Under the pieces are notes generated by a model. It did no database searches. It was given only the letters and a program-made list of their open reading frames with translations, and was not told where the DNA came from. Positions 43,568 to 56,200 of a DNA stretch of 64,000 bases are shown piece by piece. This DNA comes from Globodera rostochiensis. Lineage: Eukaryota; Nematoda; Chromadorea; Rhabditida; Heteroderidae. A program made the position numbers and the translations under genes. Numbering within the stretch: the stretch's first letter is position 1; each line of letters starts with the position of its first letter. The stretch is taken from contig JAEVLN010000010.1 in assembly GCA_018350325.1 (NCBI GenBank), positions 1,798,001 to 1,862,000 of the forward strand, written 5' to 3'.

Positions 43568-43897
43568 TCAAAATTCAATCACCAGCACAAATTCATCCGC
43601 TAGCGGATATATATTGAAGGCAAATCCGAGCGTGAACTTCTCCGTTTGTTCCGCCTCCAGCACATTGATTTCAAAATTTTTGCCATTTTCAATGTTTCGA
43701 TGAATCATTTCTTTGATATGGTAGTCACCGTAATCGCGATAATAGACAATATGCATCAAATCCAACCGAATTTTACGAGACGGAATTGATTGTTCATAAA
43801 TGACACGTAATTTTAATGTTCCCGCTTCTGTGTTATTGAAAAGGCAGCAGAAAATGGCATAAGAAAATAGGAAAATAATTCGCCCAAATAAATGCAT
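43568..43897 (-). CDS. Small secreted protein of unknown function (109 aa)
   Basis: The chosen ATG at 43897 gives a signal peptide (FGRIIFLFSYAIFCCLF, cut after TEA), then about 84 aa: GTLKLRVIYEQSIPSRKIR, DYGDYHIKEMIHR and so on to a TAA. The upstream in-frame ATG at 43999 would add a Lys/Phe-rich stretch before the signal peptide, so the inner start is preferred. No cysteines in the mature part and no recognised fold. A small, single-exon, secreted protein in a parasitic nematode is an effector candidate by context only. Confidence 0.55.
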   Translation of the reverse strand: MHLFGRIIFLFSYAIFCCLFNNTEAGTLKLRVIYEQSIPSRKIRLDLMHIVYYRDYGDYHIKEMIHRNIENGKNFEINVLEAEQTEKFTLGFAFNIYPLADEFVLVIEF

Positions 43898-45006
43898 TGA
43901 ATTTCTTTTTGAATGAAAAAACAAAAATGATTTTGTCAGATGAAATATAAAAAGTCCAATAGTTTTTTTTCTTGAATTAATTGATTTTATAAAAAGCAAA
44001 TAAATTTCATAATATTTTTAATTGATTTTATTAATCAATTCTTGCGATTTGAAAAAATTTATTAAGTGGAAATTTAGCCATATGAATGGAAATTAACTTA
44101 TCGAAATAATAAATACAAAAAAAAGGTTTTTATTTTTGTTTTAACTAGGTGGGAATCGATGTGGATGCAAATTGACGGGGGCATGCTGTATGATTGACGG
44201 TGTTTTAGTGCTTAAAAAAGCGCTTCGCGCTAAAGGACTTCGTTGCTAGTGCACAGACGTGTGTTTTTTGAACTTTTAGATGGGCTGTCTGAAAAGTTTC
44301 TGAATTTTTTCAATCGACAACTACACCATTCGATAGAGCTCGAAAAACTCTACATTTTAACTATTGACTCCATCCAGAAACGAGCAATGCGCGACGAGTT
44401 ATAGCCAGGGGGCTGAATTGTTGATTTTGAGTCCCCTTCAATTCCTTCACTTTCCCGTGACCCTATTTTATTTTAGATTTACTATTTTCATCACAAAATT
44501 CCAATCTTAAGCCTAAGCCTAACGAACCCCAACCTTAGGGTGGCTTAGGCCTACGCCTAAAGAACCCCAACCTTAGGGTGGCTTAGGCATAATGTCGAAT
44601 TTGGTTTACGGCGCAAATGTCCGCGGCGCAAATGTCCGCGGCGCAATGTCTGCCAATCTTTTTAATTTTTTTTTATTAACAACGGATTATTTCCTTTTTT
44701 GCATATATTTAGTGCAATTAAGTTTCGATCGATCAAATTAGCGTCAAAAAAAGGGGGCGCGAGAGTGGGATTAGTTTTTAATTGGGAAAAAGTTTGTTTG
44801 TTGTCGTCGTATGAAATGTTTAATTGCATGTAAAATAAAATATCCCGATCCAAAATTTTTTCTAGTCATATTTGCCAATGGCATTGTGCCGAAATTGCCC
44901 GACTATCACTGTTGAAATGATGCTGAGAATCTCATAACTTCATATAATTATAATGCATTAAGCCTAAACTGAATACTAAAATATTAAATTTTAGAAATTT
45001 CATCAA
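43898..45006. other. Intergenic with telomere-like words
   Basis: 44508-44590 repeats ttaggcttaggcct-like words (TTAGGC is the nematode telomere unit) within an aaccccaaccttagggtgg direct repeat. A similar patch is at 8020-8070. 44610-44655 holds three copies of gcgcaaatgtccgcg. No exon seen. Confidence 0.5.
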
Positions 45007-47647
45007 ATGAATTTTGATGCAAAAATTATTTGCCTTTTGTGCTTTTCAATAATGTTGTATCTGATTTATTTTATATGTATTAACTACGAAATTAAATTTT
45101 CCATAATCTATCTGAAACAAGCCAATTTGTCAACAAATATTAATGTAAATATTGAAAAAAATCTGATCCAGAAAATAAAAATTAATCGTTTCCTGCTTAA
45201 GGGGATTTTCTGACCTAACTCTTGCCAAATCATCAGGCGGAAATTTTGGACCAATTTACTTAAAAAAATTGTTTTAATTTTTTAAATTTGGCAACCAAAA
45301 AATGTTTTAATTGACTTAAAAAGAGTAGTAAATTTTTTGAGTTTCAAGCATCACAATAACACAAAATTGAAATTAATTACACATTATTATTTTTGATATA
45401 ATAATTTAAAAAGTTTAGGAGTCCTCTAAAGTTCCAATTATTTTAATGTGGAACAACGAATGCATTGGTGACACAATGATTTCGTTGTTGGATCGTGGAT
45501 TCCCTACATATCTGCCGTTAATTGCCCAAAACAAATGCCCATTTAAATGCGAATACACTGCCAATCGGAGTTTGTAAGCAAAACAAAATATAATTTTTAT
45601 ATTCCTATAAATATTAGGTCTGGGACAAAAAAACATTTGTCAGGGGCCGGTGCACAAATTTTTAGGGATTTTGAGTTTAAATTTGTTCAATTCTCTTTAA
45701 CGAGAGCATAGCTGCTTTATTATTCGGAATCCTGGCGGGTATCCGAGGTTTGTGGATCTACACCCCCGGCGGGGGGGGGGGGCAGATAAAAATTCTTTCT
45801 TCCTTCCTCCTATTAAAAATTATTCCCAAATACTTGCATAAAATCGTTTTTTGTTTAATAATTAAAAATGATTCTAAAATGGCGCATAAAATCGTTGGGT
45901 TTAATAATTAAAAATGATTCTAAAATGGCGCATAAAATCGTTTTGTTTAATAATTAAAAATGTCTCTAAAATGTCGCATAACATCGTTTTGTTTAATATA
46001 TGGCTTCTGATTTGTAATTTTAATTAAACTAATCGTTTAAAATATATTTTTTCCAATCTTTTTAAAAAAAGAGAGTCAAATTCGTCAATGTTGATTTTTC
46101 ATCTCCACGGCGGTTGTTTAATTGATCATTGGCCAAAAAAGCGACAATACAATCAAAACTACGTGATGTTCACGGTGGAATCGCCTGTGTACACGTTGAT
46201 GTACTTCAACCGAAGCATTATGACGGATACTTTCTTTAACACTACAGTAACCTACCGTACGGACAGTACCGTATTCATGCCCTACGATGCGTTGGTTAGA
46301 ATCACCGCGGACACTCCCATCGAAGACCGATGGACTGAGCATGAGGTAAAATGAAAATTTGGCAATTAAACTCGACGAATAAAGGTTTTTTTAAAAATAA
46401 ATTATTGAGAAAATTTCGACATTTATTGATTTAGTTAAGAAAATGTGTCAAAAGTTACATCCCCTGACTAGGCTTAAATACATTATCAGTCATCCCGGAT
46501 TCAAAAATGTCAACAATAAATTTGGTATCGGATTCCGTTACATTTCCTTTTTATACATTTTGGTGTGCATATTTTATAGGTACGACAAAAAGTGAGGAAT
46601 AAAACGAAGTTTGCTGTTCAAGCGGTCTCCCATTGTGTTGTGGATTCGGGCCGTGATTTTTTAACGAAAACGCTGCAGGGGATGTTAAATTTTGATTTAT
46701 ACGGCAGTTGTGGAGGCCGTAGCTGTGATGCGAATTGCTACCAGAGTGAACTGGGTATATTTTTTTTCTAAAATGATTCAAAATTTAATGTTTTATTATT
46801 TAACATAGACTAAGGGATATTATGTCTTTCATTCGTATATTGATCTATTTAAAATAATATGGCCTGTTAAAAAATTTTTTAATTTTTATTTTCAAACATT
46901 TTGGAGTCGGGAATTTTGTTCCCAAAAAATTTTGACGCCTCAGAATTTTGAAAAAAAAGTAATCATTGAAGAAATGGCATTTTCTATGCACAAATCTCGA
47001 GCTCTTACTGTACTGCTGGGACATTATCGTAACTTCCCAATTAAGATAACCATTTGTTCTATTTTGCATTTGAAAACTCGGTGTGTCCACAGTATGTAAC
47101 GGAGAAATTTTGGCGTGCCCTGCGAAAGTTGACCGTTCCAGTTGTGCTGTGCCGTGCCGTGTTTTCAGGTGGGTGCGCCATTTTTTATAATTACCGTATT
47201 TTCCTCTATTATTAAGTAGTAGCCAAAGGAAAATTGAGAGCCCCCGGGGGGGGGGGGTTTGATCAGCTGTCATTTTGTTACACATCATATAAGCAAATCC
47301 CTTCAGGCATTGACATTCCGCCAAACGCATTTATTGCCGCTGACGATTTTGGCACAGTGAAAGAATTGGCGCAATATCTCATAGCCCTTCAAAATGACAC
47401 TGAGCGATATTTAAAGTATCGAAAAATAAATAAATAAAATATATTTTCTATTTTTAGACATTTTGAATGGACAAAAACATATCGGAAGAGCGCGTACACT
47501 TATCGCTTCAGCCCGCTTTGCACACTTTGCCAAATGTTGCACAAAAAGATGGACCTTTCATTATATAATACTATCGATTTGAATAAATTTTGGCCAGTGA
47601 AGGAATGCAAAAAAGAATTTGTGCAGGAATTTCTGCTCAAAAATTAA
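45007..47647 (+). CDS. Alpha-1,3-fucosyltransferase, GT10 family, copy A
   Basis: Seven exons: 45007-45144, 45419-45573, 46072-46345, 46580-46754, 47046-47168, 47307-47415 and 47458-47647; 387 aa, phases 0,2,0,1,1,2. Type II membrane layout: short N-terminus and one hydrophobic helix (ICLLCFSIMLYLIYFICI) that would anchor it in the Golgi. GT10 motifs: FFNTTVTYRTDST, FAFENSVCPQYVTEKFW and PNAFIAADDFGTVKELA. The enzyme moves fucose from GDP-fucose to GlcNAc on glycans. The usual S-N-C near the donor site reads S-H-C here (AVSHCVVDSGRD), unlike copy B, so activity may differ. The last five exons have exactly the same lengths as copy B, showing a tandem duplication. Confidence 0.9.
45836..46010. 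repeat. 46-48-bp tandem repeat in intron 2 of fucosyltransferase A
   Basis: gcataaaatcgtt...gtttaataattaaaaatg recurs at 45836, 45884, 45930 and 45976. A G10 run lies just upstream (45772-45781). Confidence 0.85.
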
Positions 47648-47657
47648 ATGTTTAAAT

Positions 47658-47824
47658 TAGAGATCGGACTTGAGCTTCGAGCGAGATCTCGAGTCGAGAT
47701 TTTTCGAGATGTCGAGACGACATTCTCGAAAAAGCCGAGATTCTCGGAAAATTTCTTTGAGCGAGATCTCGAGTCGAGATTTTTTCGAGATATCGAGACG
47801 AGATCTCGTCTCGACCGGTCTCTA
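47658..47824. mobile_element. 167-bp hAT-like MITE with TCGAGATCTCGA filling
   Basis: Left end TAGAGATCGGACTTGAG, right end TCGACCGGTCTCTA; GTTTAAAT on both sides exactly (47650-47657 and 47825-47832). The interior is repeated gagatctcgagtcgaga palindromes. It is inserted 11 bases after the stop of fucosyltransferase A. Confidence 0.85.
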
Positions 47825-47832
47825 GTTTAAAT

Positions 47833-48104
47833 GATCAAAATGTTCTTATTGTAAATAATTTGTATAAAATAAAAATATTTTTTCATTTACTGTATTTCCT
47901 CTATCAATAACCCCCTTCTATTTATTGTACCCCCACCCTCCCCCCCCCCCCTCAAGGAGTGTCTGCAAAAACTTGCTCATTATATTACTCCTAGACGTCG
48001 TCGGATGCTTAACAATGTTTTTGATAAATCGGACTTTAAATATTTTTTTTTTGAAAAGGGTATCAAGATTTTTGGGTCTTGGTCTCGAGTCTCGGGGTCA
48101 AGTT
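47833..48104. other. Intergenic
   Basis: C/G runs near 47940 and TCGAG-type words at 48080; no gene. Confidence 0.4.
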
Positions 48105-48925
48105 CCGGAGTCGATTTAAAGACCGAGATCGTGAATCTCGGTTTTTCGATCGAGATTCTCGATCAAAAGCTCGAAACTTTTCGATCGAAAATCTCCAAAA
48201 ATCTCGGTCGAGCCTAAAATAAACTGTTTTTTTTCATTTAAGTTCATTTGTTGTTGATCTTATTAAATTTCAATATTAAAAGAAAAAACCCGTAAAATAT
48301 TAATAGTCTTAATTCGTTAGTTCAAAAAAAAAAATTTTCCCAAAAACCGGTCACGTCCTACCCTTAAAAAACTTAAAATCAATGTTTTGTTGGTTTTTAA
48401 CAAAATTATTAACCATTTTTTATTTTTCTCTAAAAAAATTTATAGGCATTTTATTGGTTAAACGCACATTTTGCTGTCAATCTTTTAAAGTAAATTAGCC
48501 GTATTGAATCAGCAGAATTATATGCGTCATTCTTATTGATTTCCCGTTTTGAAAGGACGGACAGTTATGTAGCTGCTAACACAGAAAAAAATGTCAATGT
48601 TTTATTTTATAATTCATTTTTTACGAAAAAGCTTTTGGTAATTCGTCACCGCAATTCTCCAAAATATATTATAAACATTATTTTGACAGTTTTTTTGAAC
48701 TAACGAATTAAGACTATTAATATTTTACGGCTTTTTCTTTTAATATTGAAATTTAGTAAGATCAACAACAAATGAACTTAAATGAAAAAAAAAACAGTTT
48801 ATTTTAGACTCGACCAAGATTTTTCGAGATTTTCAATCAAAAAGTTTCGAGATTTCGATCGAGAATCTCGATCGAAAAAGTACCGAGATTCACGATCTCG
48901 GTCTTTAAATCGAACTTCCCCTTCT
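48105..48925. mobile_element. Foldback element with ~220-bp inverted arms
   Basis: 48112-48335 and 48695-48918 are inverted copies of each other: cgatttaaagaccgagat(c)gtg... at the left and ...cacgatctcggtctttaaatcg at the right, with gttcatttgttgttgatctt and taatagtcttaattcgttag matching inside. The loop (about 360 bp) has no gene. Arms are rich in tcgagat words like the small MITEs, so it is a larger relative. Target duplication not identified. Confidence 0.8.
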
Positions 48926-49181
48926 AATAGTAACCTGAAGAAATAAAATCGGGATGAAATGGCTAAGTTATCTAGTATTTTGGATGCTTTGGATGATTAA
49001 TTATCAGTCGAAAATTTTGTTAAAAATGAATCAAAGGTTGGCATTCAGTGTCGTCGTATTTTTGAGTGCCATATTTTGTGGAAAATATTAATTGTATATA
49101 TTTGAAAATGTATGCCAAAATTATTTAAGGGATAATGCTAATAAAATATTAATAAACATTGTCTTATAATCCTCAAAAAAT

Positions 49182-51774
49182 ATGGAATCTACCAAATTTG
49201 CCCCGCACAATGCTAAACGACTCAAAACCTTCAAATACATTTCATTGGCAACCTGCGCTTTTGTTGCGCTCATTCTAATTGCCAACAACAAAAATGCATT
49301 AGTCGGTGACCAATTCACGCAAATGATCAGCTTAAGCGCAAAAGAAAAAAATGTAATTTTTTGATCAAATTTACATACAAAATTTTAGGCAAAAACTATG
49401 CCACCAATTCTGGTATGGAATCCCGGATGTTATGGCGACGCAATGCTTCGAATGTTGGAAGGCTTTGTTGCTGGCTATCCCTCTCTATCGGACAAAGTCA
49501 AATGTTCACACAGTTGTGATTACACTGATGACCGGCGAATGTAATTAATTTTAAATTGTTTTTATGTTTTGTGTTGTATTTTTTAATAGGGTTGAAACCC
49601 CGAAGCCGGGTTGCAGGGTCGGGGTTTTTCGGGGGGAGGGACTGACGGGGTTAGGGGTCGGGGTTTCAAGTTGAGCCCGGATTTGTGCTTCGAGCGAGAT
49701 CTCGAGACCAGATTCTCGAGAAATATCGTCGAGATTTTTTGAGAACTTGCTTCGAGATCTCGTCTCGTTCCGGGCTCTATTTGAACCCTATTGCTAAATT
49801 ACGACAAACGTCCGTTTACGGTCGGTCTTCACCGGTACGGTAGTTAATAACGATAACCCAGAACTATTACTGTAATTTTTACATGCCGTGCCGAACAATA
49901 ATTAATTAAAACAAATTAGTGAAACCAATGCGTCAGCGATTATTTTCTTCCTGCACGAAAAATGCCCAATTGATGGTTGGCCACAACATCGACGTGCTGA
50001 CCAGACTTATGTGATGTTCACGGCGGAATCTCCGGTGAACACGTTACCGTATTATAACAGGAGCATTATGACGGACACCTGGTTCAATGCTACAGTAACC
50101 TACCGTACGGACAGTACCGTAGCCATGCCCTACGATCGTTTAGTCCGAATTACGCCAGACACACCTGAGGAGGACGTTTGGACCGATCTGGAGGTGTGTA
50201 TAGGGAAGGGTTCGGGATTACCACCCTGTTTTAGACGGTCACCGAAATACCCGATTCCAAAATTTCTGAACAACTAGTTGCAGAGATTCCTAGATATAAG
50301 TAAATTCAAAATTTTGATAAAATATTTATCACCAAAATCCGTACATTTTTGTAGGCAAAAAGTTTTTTTTGTTATTTTTAAGGTACTGAACAAAGTGCGC
50401 AATAAATCGGCGCTTGCGTTCCAAGTTGTGTCCAATTGTAATGCGTCATCGGGCCGTGAATTGCTGGTGAAAAAGTTAAGCGAATTTATGCCAATTGACG
50501 TGTCCGGCGGGTGTACGCAACGTGCTTGTGATCAGAATTGTTACTGGCAAAAGATGGGTAAAAAATTATCATATTTGCTCGAATAGAGAACCCCCGGGGG
50601 TTTTCTATTTTCACACACCCCCCCCCCCCCCCTCTCTCCCTCAAAAAAGGTGGTTCTCTAGGGTCGGAGCCGGGGGGGGGGGGATCCCCCGTTTAAACCG
50701 GGGACGGGGATGAGAATGGGTGGGGATTCCTGGTTTTCCCCGCCCCCCCCCCGGCTCCTAACCTAATTAGAGGGGTGGGGTTCTAATAGAGGAAATACGG
50801 TAACTATAACTAAACTACTACACCTACCTATGTTTTTAAGGTCTATTGGTCAGAGTTTGATTCCGACAGCGGACAATTTATAAATGAATAAGAATTTTAT
50901 TTAATTAATTTAAATAATAAGCAAAAAGCCTACATTACAGAGAGTCATTTTTTCTATTTGGCGTTCGAAAATTCGGTGTGCCCACAATATGTGACGGAGA
51001 AATTTTGGCGTTCACTGCGTGCACTGACTGTGCCAGTCGTGCTGCAACGTGCCGTGCTTGCAGGTGTGGCAAAACTGCCATTTGAAAGCATTTTGCAATC
51101 CGAGTTTACTGCTAATTTGACCACCATTTCTAGACTAAATTATCAATTTTGACTTTTCAAAATTTAAATTTGTCATAAACACTGACTGCTACAAATCATA
51201 GTAACTAGTAAATATTAAATAAATATATTTATAAATTAATTATTCAAATACCTACTTTTTAGGTGTCGAAGTCCCTCAAAATGCATTCATTGCGGCGGAT
51301 GATTTTGGCTCCGTGAAGGAATTGGCCGATCATTTAAAGGCACTCCAAAATGACACTAAACGCTATTTACAGTATGTTGCTAATTACTGTGTATTAGAGA
51401 ATAAAGCGGGGTCGAACATTTTAAGAAAAACCCGGGAACGGGATTAAAACCCCGGGGGCATTTTTTAAGAAGGAAACATTGACTAAATCCGCAACTAATT
51501 GACGAAAATAATGATTGTAAATTTTGAAAAAACCCCGACCCGGGGTAATTTAATTACATAATTTACTCATTTAATTATATTAAGGCACTTTGAATGGACA
51601 AAGCGTTACCGCAAAAGTCATTTTGCCATCTTGAATTCGCCGCTGTGTACGCTGTGCCAGTTTGCACATAGGCAATTTGAGCAAGACTTAACAAATACTG
51701 TTAATTTGGACAAGCATTGGACGACGAAAGATTGCAAGACAAATTTTGTGCAAAATTTTTTGATTAAAAATTGA
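49182..51774 (+). CDS. Alpha-1,3-fucosyltransferase, GT10 family, copy B
   Basis: Seven exons: 49182-49352, 49390-49541, 49920-50193, 50383-50557, 50941-51063, 51263-51371 and 51585-51774; 397 aa. Basic N-terminus, then a membrane helix (YISLATCAFVALILIA) as in Golgi type II enzymes. Motifs: FNATVTYRTDST, FQVVSNCNASSGREL (donor-site region intact), YLAFENSVCPQYVTEKFW and PQNAFIAADDFGSVKELA. C-terminal cysteines (PLCTLC) are shared with copy A. Introns 2, 4 and 6 have filled with GC-rich MITE-like insertions (49588-49790, 50659-50765, about 51405-51545) absent from copy A. Expected role: alpha-1,3-fucosylation of N-glycans or fucosylated surface glycans; acceptor cannot be read from sequence. 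Confidence 0.92.
49588..49790. mobile_element. Nested MITE-like cluster in intron 2 of fucosyltransferase B
   Basis: The outer ends TAGGGTTGAAACCCC and TTTGAACCCTA are inverted. Inside, TTGAGCCCGG...CCGGGCTCTA is a second inverted pair with tcgagatct filling. No clear target duplication, so boundaries are approximate. Confidence 0.55.
50659..50765. mobile_element. TAGGG-type MITE in intron 4 of fucosyltransferase B
   Basis: TAGGGTCGGAGCCGGGG at the left and CCGGCTCCTAACCTA at the right, with G13 and C10 runs between. No 8-bp duplication seen. Confidence 0.55.
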
Positions 51775-53282
51775 TCCTAAGGAGATTTTATTGAGCTTTT
51801 AGATAGATTATTTAACTTTTTTTCGTAAATTCTTCAAATGTTGTATATTTTTAAATAAATTTAACAGTATTTTAAGGCATCCGTTTTCACATATAAAACA
51901 TAAAAAAACATAAAAATCTGATTCTTCAAAATTTTTATATTTCTATAGAAAATTGAAAATGTACAGGCAATTTTTTCGGGAAATTTTTATTTTTCTTCAA
52001 AAAATGATAATTTTTTTGCAAAGCTCTAAATTATGGCATGTGTGGAAATATAACAACATAAAAATATGGCATTCTAGCCTCTATGCTTCTTTTATTCGTT
52101 GTAGAGTCGGGCAAAGCTATTTTTTGGGATACAGATTTAGGCCAAATCCCAATGAATCCCGATCTTGTTTTTTTCGTGATTCGCAGAATAGAGAAAAAAA
52201 TAGCACTCAGTGTTTAATTCTTTGTCAGCTTAAAAAGATCAAATTACATTATAAAGAAAAAATATTAAATTATAATGTCATGTAAATAAATATTTGCTCC
52301 TAAAATTTGAGGAGAATAAATTGAAAAATTAATTAAAATTCCGATCAAAATAAAATTGATCACATACAACATATCGGCTTTGTGCGCGGTTCTTTGAGGT
52401 AGATCAGGGATCTAACCGGATGCCAAAAACGTCCGAAAACCGGAATTCCGACCACAAAAATAACCGGGAACCAGAAACCGGAACCCAAAAAATTTTTAAA
52501 ATATTTATTGTAAATAATATTTCAAAAAGTATTAAATTTTTCACTTTTCATTAATAAGTACAGATGCCATTAACTCAATTCGCTTACCATTTGACACATT
52601 TTTTGTTGTTGTTAACATTTAATAAAATGTTTAGTCGGGCAACGCTATTTTTTGGGATACAGGTTTAGGCCAAATCCCAATCAATCCCGATCTTGTTTTT
52701 TTTTCGTGATTCCACAGAATAGAGAAAGAAAATAGCACCCAGTCTTTAATTTTTTGTCAGCTTAAAAAGATCAAATTACATTATTAAGAAAAAATATTAA
52801 ATGATAATATCATGTAAATAAAATTTGCTCCTAAATCTGAGGAGAATAAATTGAAAAATTAATTAAAATACAATCGACTATGTTCGCGGTTAGTTTAAGA
52901 TAAAGGATCTAACCGGATGCCAAAAAATGCGCGAGGAATTCCGAAACACTTATTCCAAATAGAATTTTTTTATTAACAGATTAAGTGGGATGCTTATTAA
53001 TTCGTGGCCTAATTGCCTCTGAAATGTATAAAATGGAAATGATAAAAATTTGGCGCCAGTGTCGTCAAAAGGTGGGGGATTTGCTTCAATAAACTACATT
53101 TAAACAATTAAAAAGAATACCGTTATTTTAATCATTAAAATGTTGAGGTTTTTTGTAATTTACAATTTAAAATTAAATTTGTACGAAAATGATCAATGTT
53201 TAAAAAAAACAAATTCCATATTAATCCGCTTCCTATTGATCAAAGACAGTAGTAATCGTTGCTGCGCCACCGTATTTGTTGG
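51775..53282. other. Intergenic with a direct duplication
   Basis: About 52106-52435 and 52633-52925 are direct copies (gtcgggcaa(a/c)gctatttttt ... ggatctaaccggatgcc), roughly 500-527 bases apart with small indels. The short plus frame in the first copy (51953-52285) is broken in the second. No gene called. Confidence 0.6.
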
Positions 53283-56200
53283 TTATTTGGTGATACTGTA
53301 GGTTAGACCAACGGAGTAGTTGCCCTTTTGAACAGCGCTGGCAAAAATGATCACTTCGTGGCCCGGCACATCAGTGAACATCGATTCAGTTGGCATCTCA
53401 CAACAAAAACGTGGTCCTAAACAAAAAAGAATCATTACAAAAATCCTGAGTATAAAAAGGGATTCAAAAAATGCGTTGCAATTTTGGCAAAAATTGCAAA
53501 ATCAATTTTTCAAAATTCTGGGCGGCCTCAATCTGCTGAATATGTTTATGTGTACCTGAGTTGGCCAAATTGCCATGTTTGACTTCAATAAAATTGTAGC
53601 AAGACTGATCACACTTGAAGCCGTCCAGTTTGAACAGCTTGACCTCGATGTAATGATCAGCGGGTGCCCGAAGGCGCCAATAGCATGTAAAATTGGTGGC
53701 ATTGTACCATCGCATTTCGGTCAATGTCGGATTTTGTTCGGTCAACAAAATGTCCGATTCACCTGGGCACACTGTTTTTGTTGTGTGTGGGGGGGGGAGG
53801 AATTTGTTTTAAAATTTAAATTTTTGAATTCTAATTAACTGGGGTTGCCCTCCACATGGCCCAGCTCAACATGGTCACAATACGGCGGCGCATAGCCCAA
53901 CGGGCACAAACATTGTGTACAATTGTTGGGGTTTGCGTAGCCACCGTTTCGGCAGTCAGGCGCATGCCATGGGTAATCGTCACACACATCTTAAACAACA
54001 AAAAAATGTAAAAAAAATACGGAAAATCTACATTAAAATATTTGTTTTAATTGAATTAATTAATTGAAAATTAACACTGTTGAAAAGTATTTGTTTTGCA
54101 ATCACTTTATGTGCCCTTGACCCAATTCAATTTGGGGGTACGAGAATTAGGCTTTTTCAAAAGTGCAGAAACACTTTCCGTTAAGCCTTTTTTATTATGC
54201 TCTTTCTTTTAAATTCAATTTTATTGTAATTTATAAAACAAATTATATTAATTAATGTGCTTTCTTTGTTTTGATTAATTTACGTTCGCAGTAGCGGTGA
54301 TTGATCGCTTTTGCGTCCAAAAATGATAAGCCCAAGCGCCAACCCATTGTTTGCTGATAATTTTTGTCAATCGTTTCGATGGTTGACCTTAACATCGAAA
54401 TGTAATGTAATATAAATATATATTTTTTTAATACAAATTTTTGATTAATTTTTCAAATTCCTCTCTATTTTTAGAGTAAAGCGGAAGGCTAACGGTCCGC
54501 CGAATGTCGACGAATTATTTATATTTTTCCAAAAGTAACTTTGGTCAAAAAAGCTCTTGTGAAGCTGCGCGATTGGACAAAGCTCAAAAAATTTATGACC
54601 AACAAACTCGAAAAGGGTGGACTTTCTGGCCCGCCACTTTTGTGGGATTTATTCGATCGATCGATTAGCTTTTGTTTGAAGAAAGCTTCTACAACTCAAC
54701 GAGATGACTCAACCAAATTTGTTAAATTTAAAAAAAATTTTATAAACAATTCGACACATTCGGATTGGAAGCGAACGGTGGGGGGGGGCCGGATTTTTGG
54801 AGATACAACAACCAAGAATTTCAGTCCCGGTAGCTTCTGCTTCATTCTATTACATATTTATGTGTAATAATAAAAAGCATTTTAAATTTTCTATAATAAT
54901 TACTTGTCATTTTTTGCAAACGCTTTTGCATTGTAGTGCATCACAGAACCGTAGTCGTACGGATTTCCCGTCGGCGAACCGGGAATGATTGCAAAAGCAT
55001 CAGCAATATTCTGTTTGTGGAATATTGCAGACACTTTCTTCTGGTCTTTACATTTAATTACTAATTTCTTTGAAATTGTAAATTTTATTTATTTTATTTT
55101 ACTTTTCCCGCTCTAAAAATATACGAAAATGATATTTTTTTAGAGATCATCGTGAGTTTTGTTACTATCCTACTTTTTAAACCATCAAAAAATGTGCCCC
55201 ATAAAAATGAGCTTTTTTGCACCTAAAATTTTTTAGGACATTATAAATTGAATTTGTTTATGAACTTAACATGCTTCCTTTTTATTGCATCTTATCTTAT
55301 ATAACACTCAGACTAAACAAAAATAAAAATAAATTTATTTGTTTGTTCCTTTTTTATTATTTGTATCTCCAATGAATTTTTTCCATAAAATTTTATTTGA
55401 TATAAAGGGCACCCATTGTTCGTTTTAACCTAAAATCACTTACTTCGATCATATTTTCTTGATGGATTTTAATGAATGCGTCTCTGTCAAGCCGGCTCTG
55501 TTCATGGTTTGTGCCGAGCGCATGCAACGTCTCGTGAACGCCATTCACCTTACAAATTAAGTGCCATTTTGCTTAATCAATATATTCAAAATATTTTAAT
55601 TAAATTTTTTTATTAACAATAATAAATATATTTCAATTGTTTTTATTTTTATTTTTGTGCTTTTAAAAAAATATATTTACCATCCAACATCCAGGTCCAA
55701 GCGATATCCACTGCTTTCCGCCAGAGCGGCCGACCTGCAAAATTTAAGTTTTACACTAAAGAAGCGCCCAAAAATTTGCAATTTTATTTTAAAACTTAAA
55801 TTAAATATATTTAAATTTAAATGTGACACATTTACTTGCGAATTACAGCCATAGCCCCAATAATAGTGCAAATGGTCCCCTTCAGTGCTGTTTCTGAAAC
55901 GAACACATGTGTGTTTCTCAATGTTCTTGTGGGCATCCAAAATGTTGTTCATCCATTTTACTAAAATTTGTTTAAAAATTATAGCTGCTTTTAGTTTAAT
56001 TTATATTTCTGATTTTAAAATTATAAATTTATATATTATTTTTTAAATCAAAATATAAAATATATTATAAATATTTCTAAAATCGTATATTATAAATATT
56101 ACAAAAATCGTATTAGTTTAATTTATAAAATATAAATATGTATTTTTTTGTCAAAATTTTCAATTTTAATAAATATCACTAATAAATATGATAATATTTA

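Noticed and set aside
44508..44590. Chromosome end
   Set aside because: Only a few degenerate TTAGGC words inside a local direct repeat, with ordinary genes on both sides.
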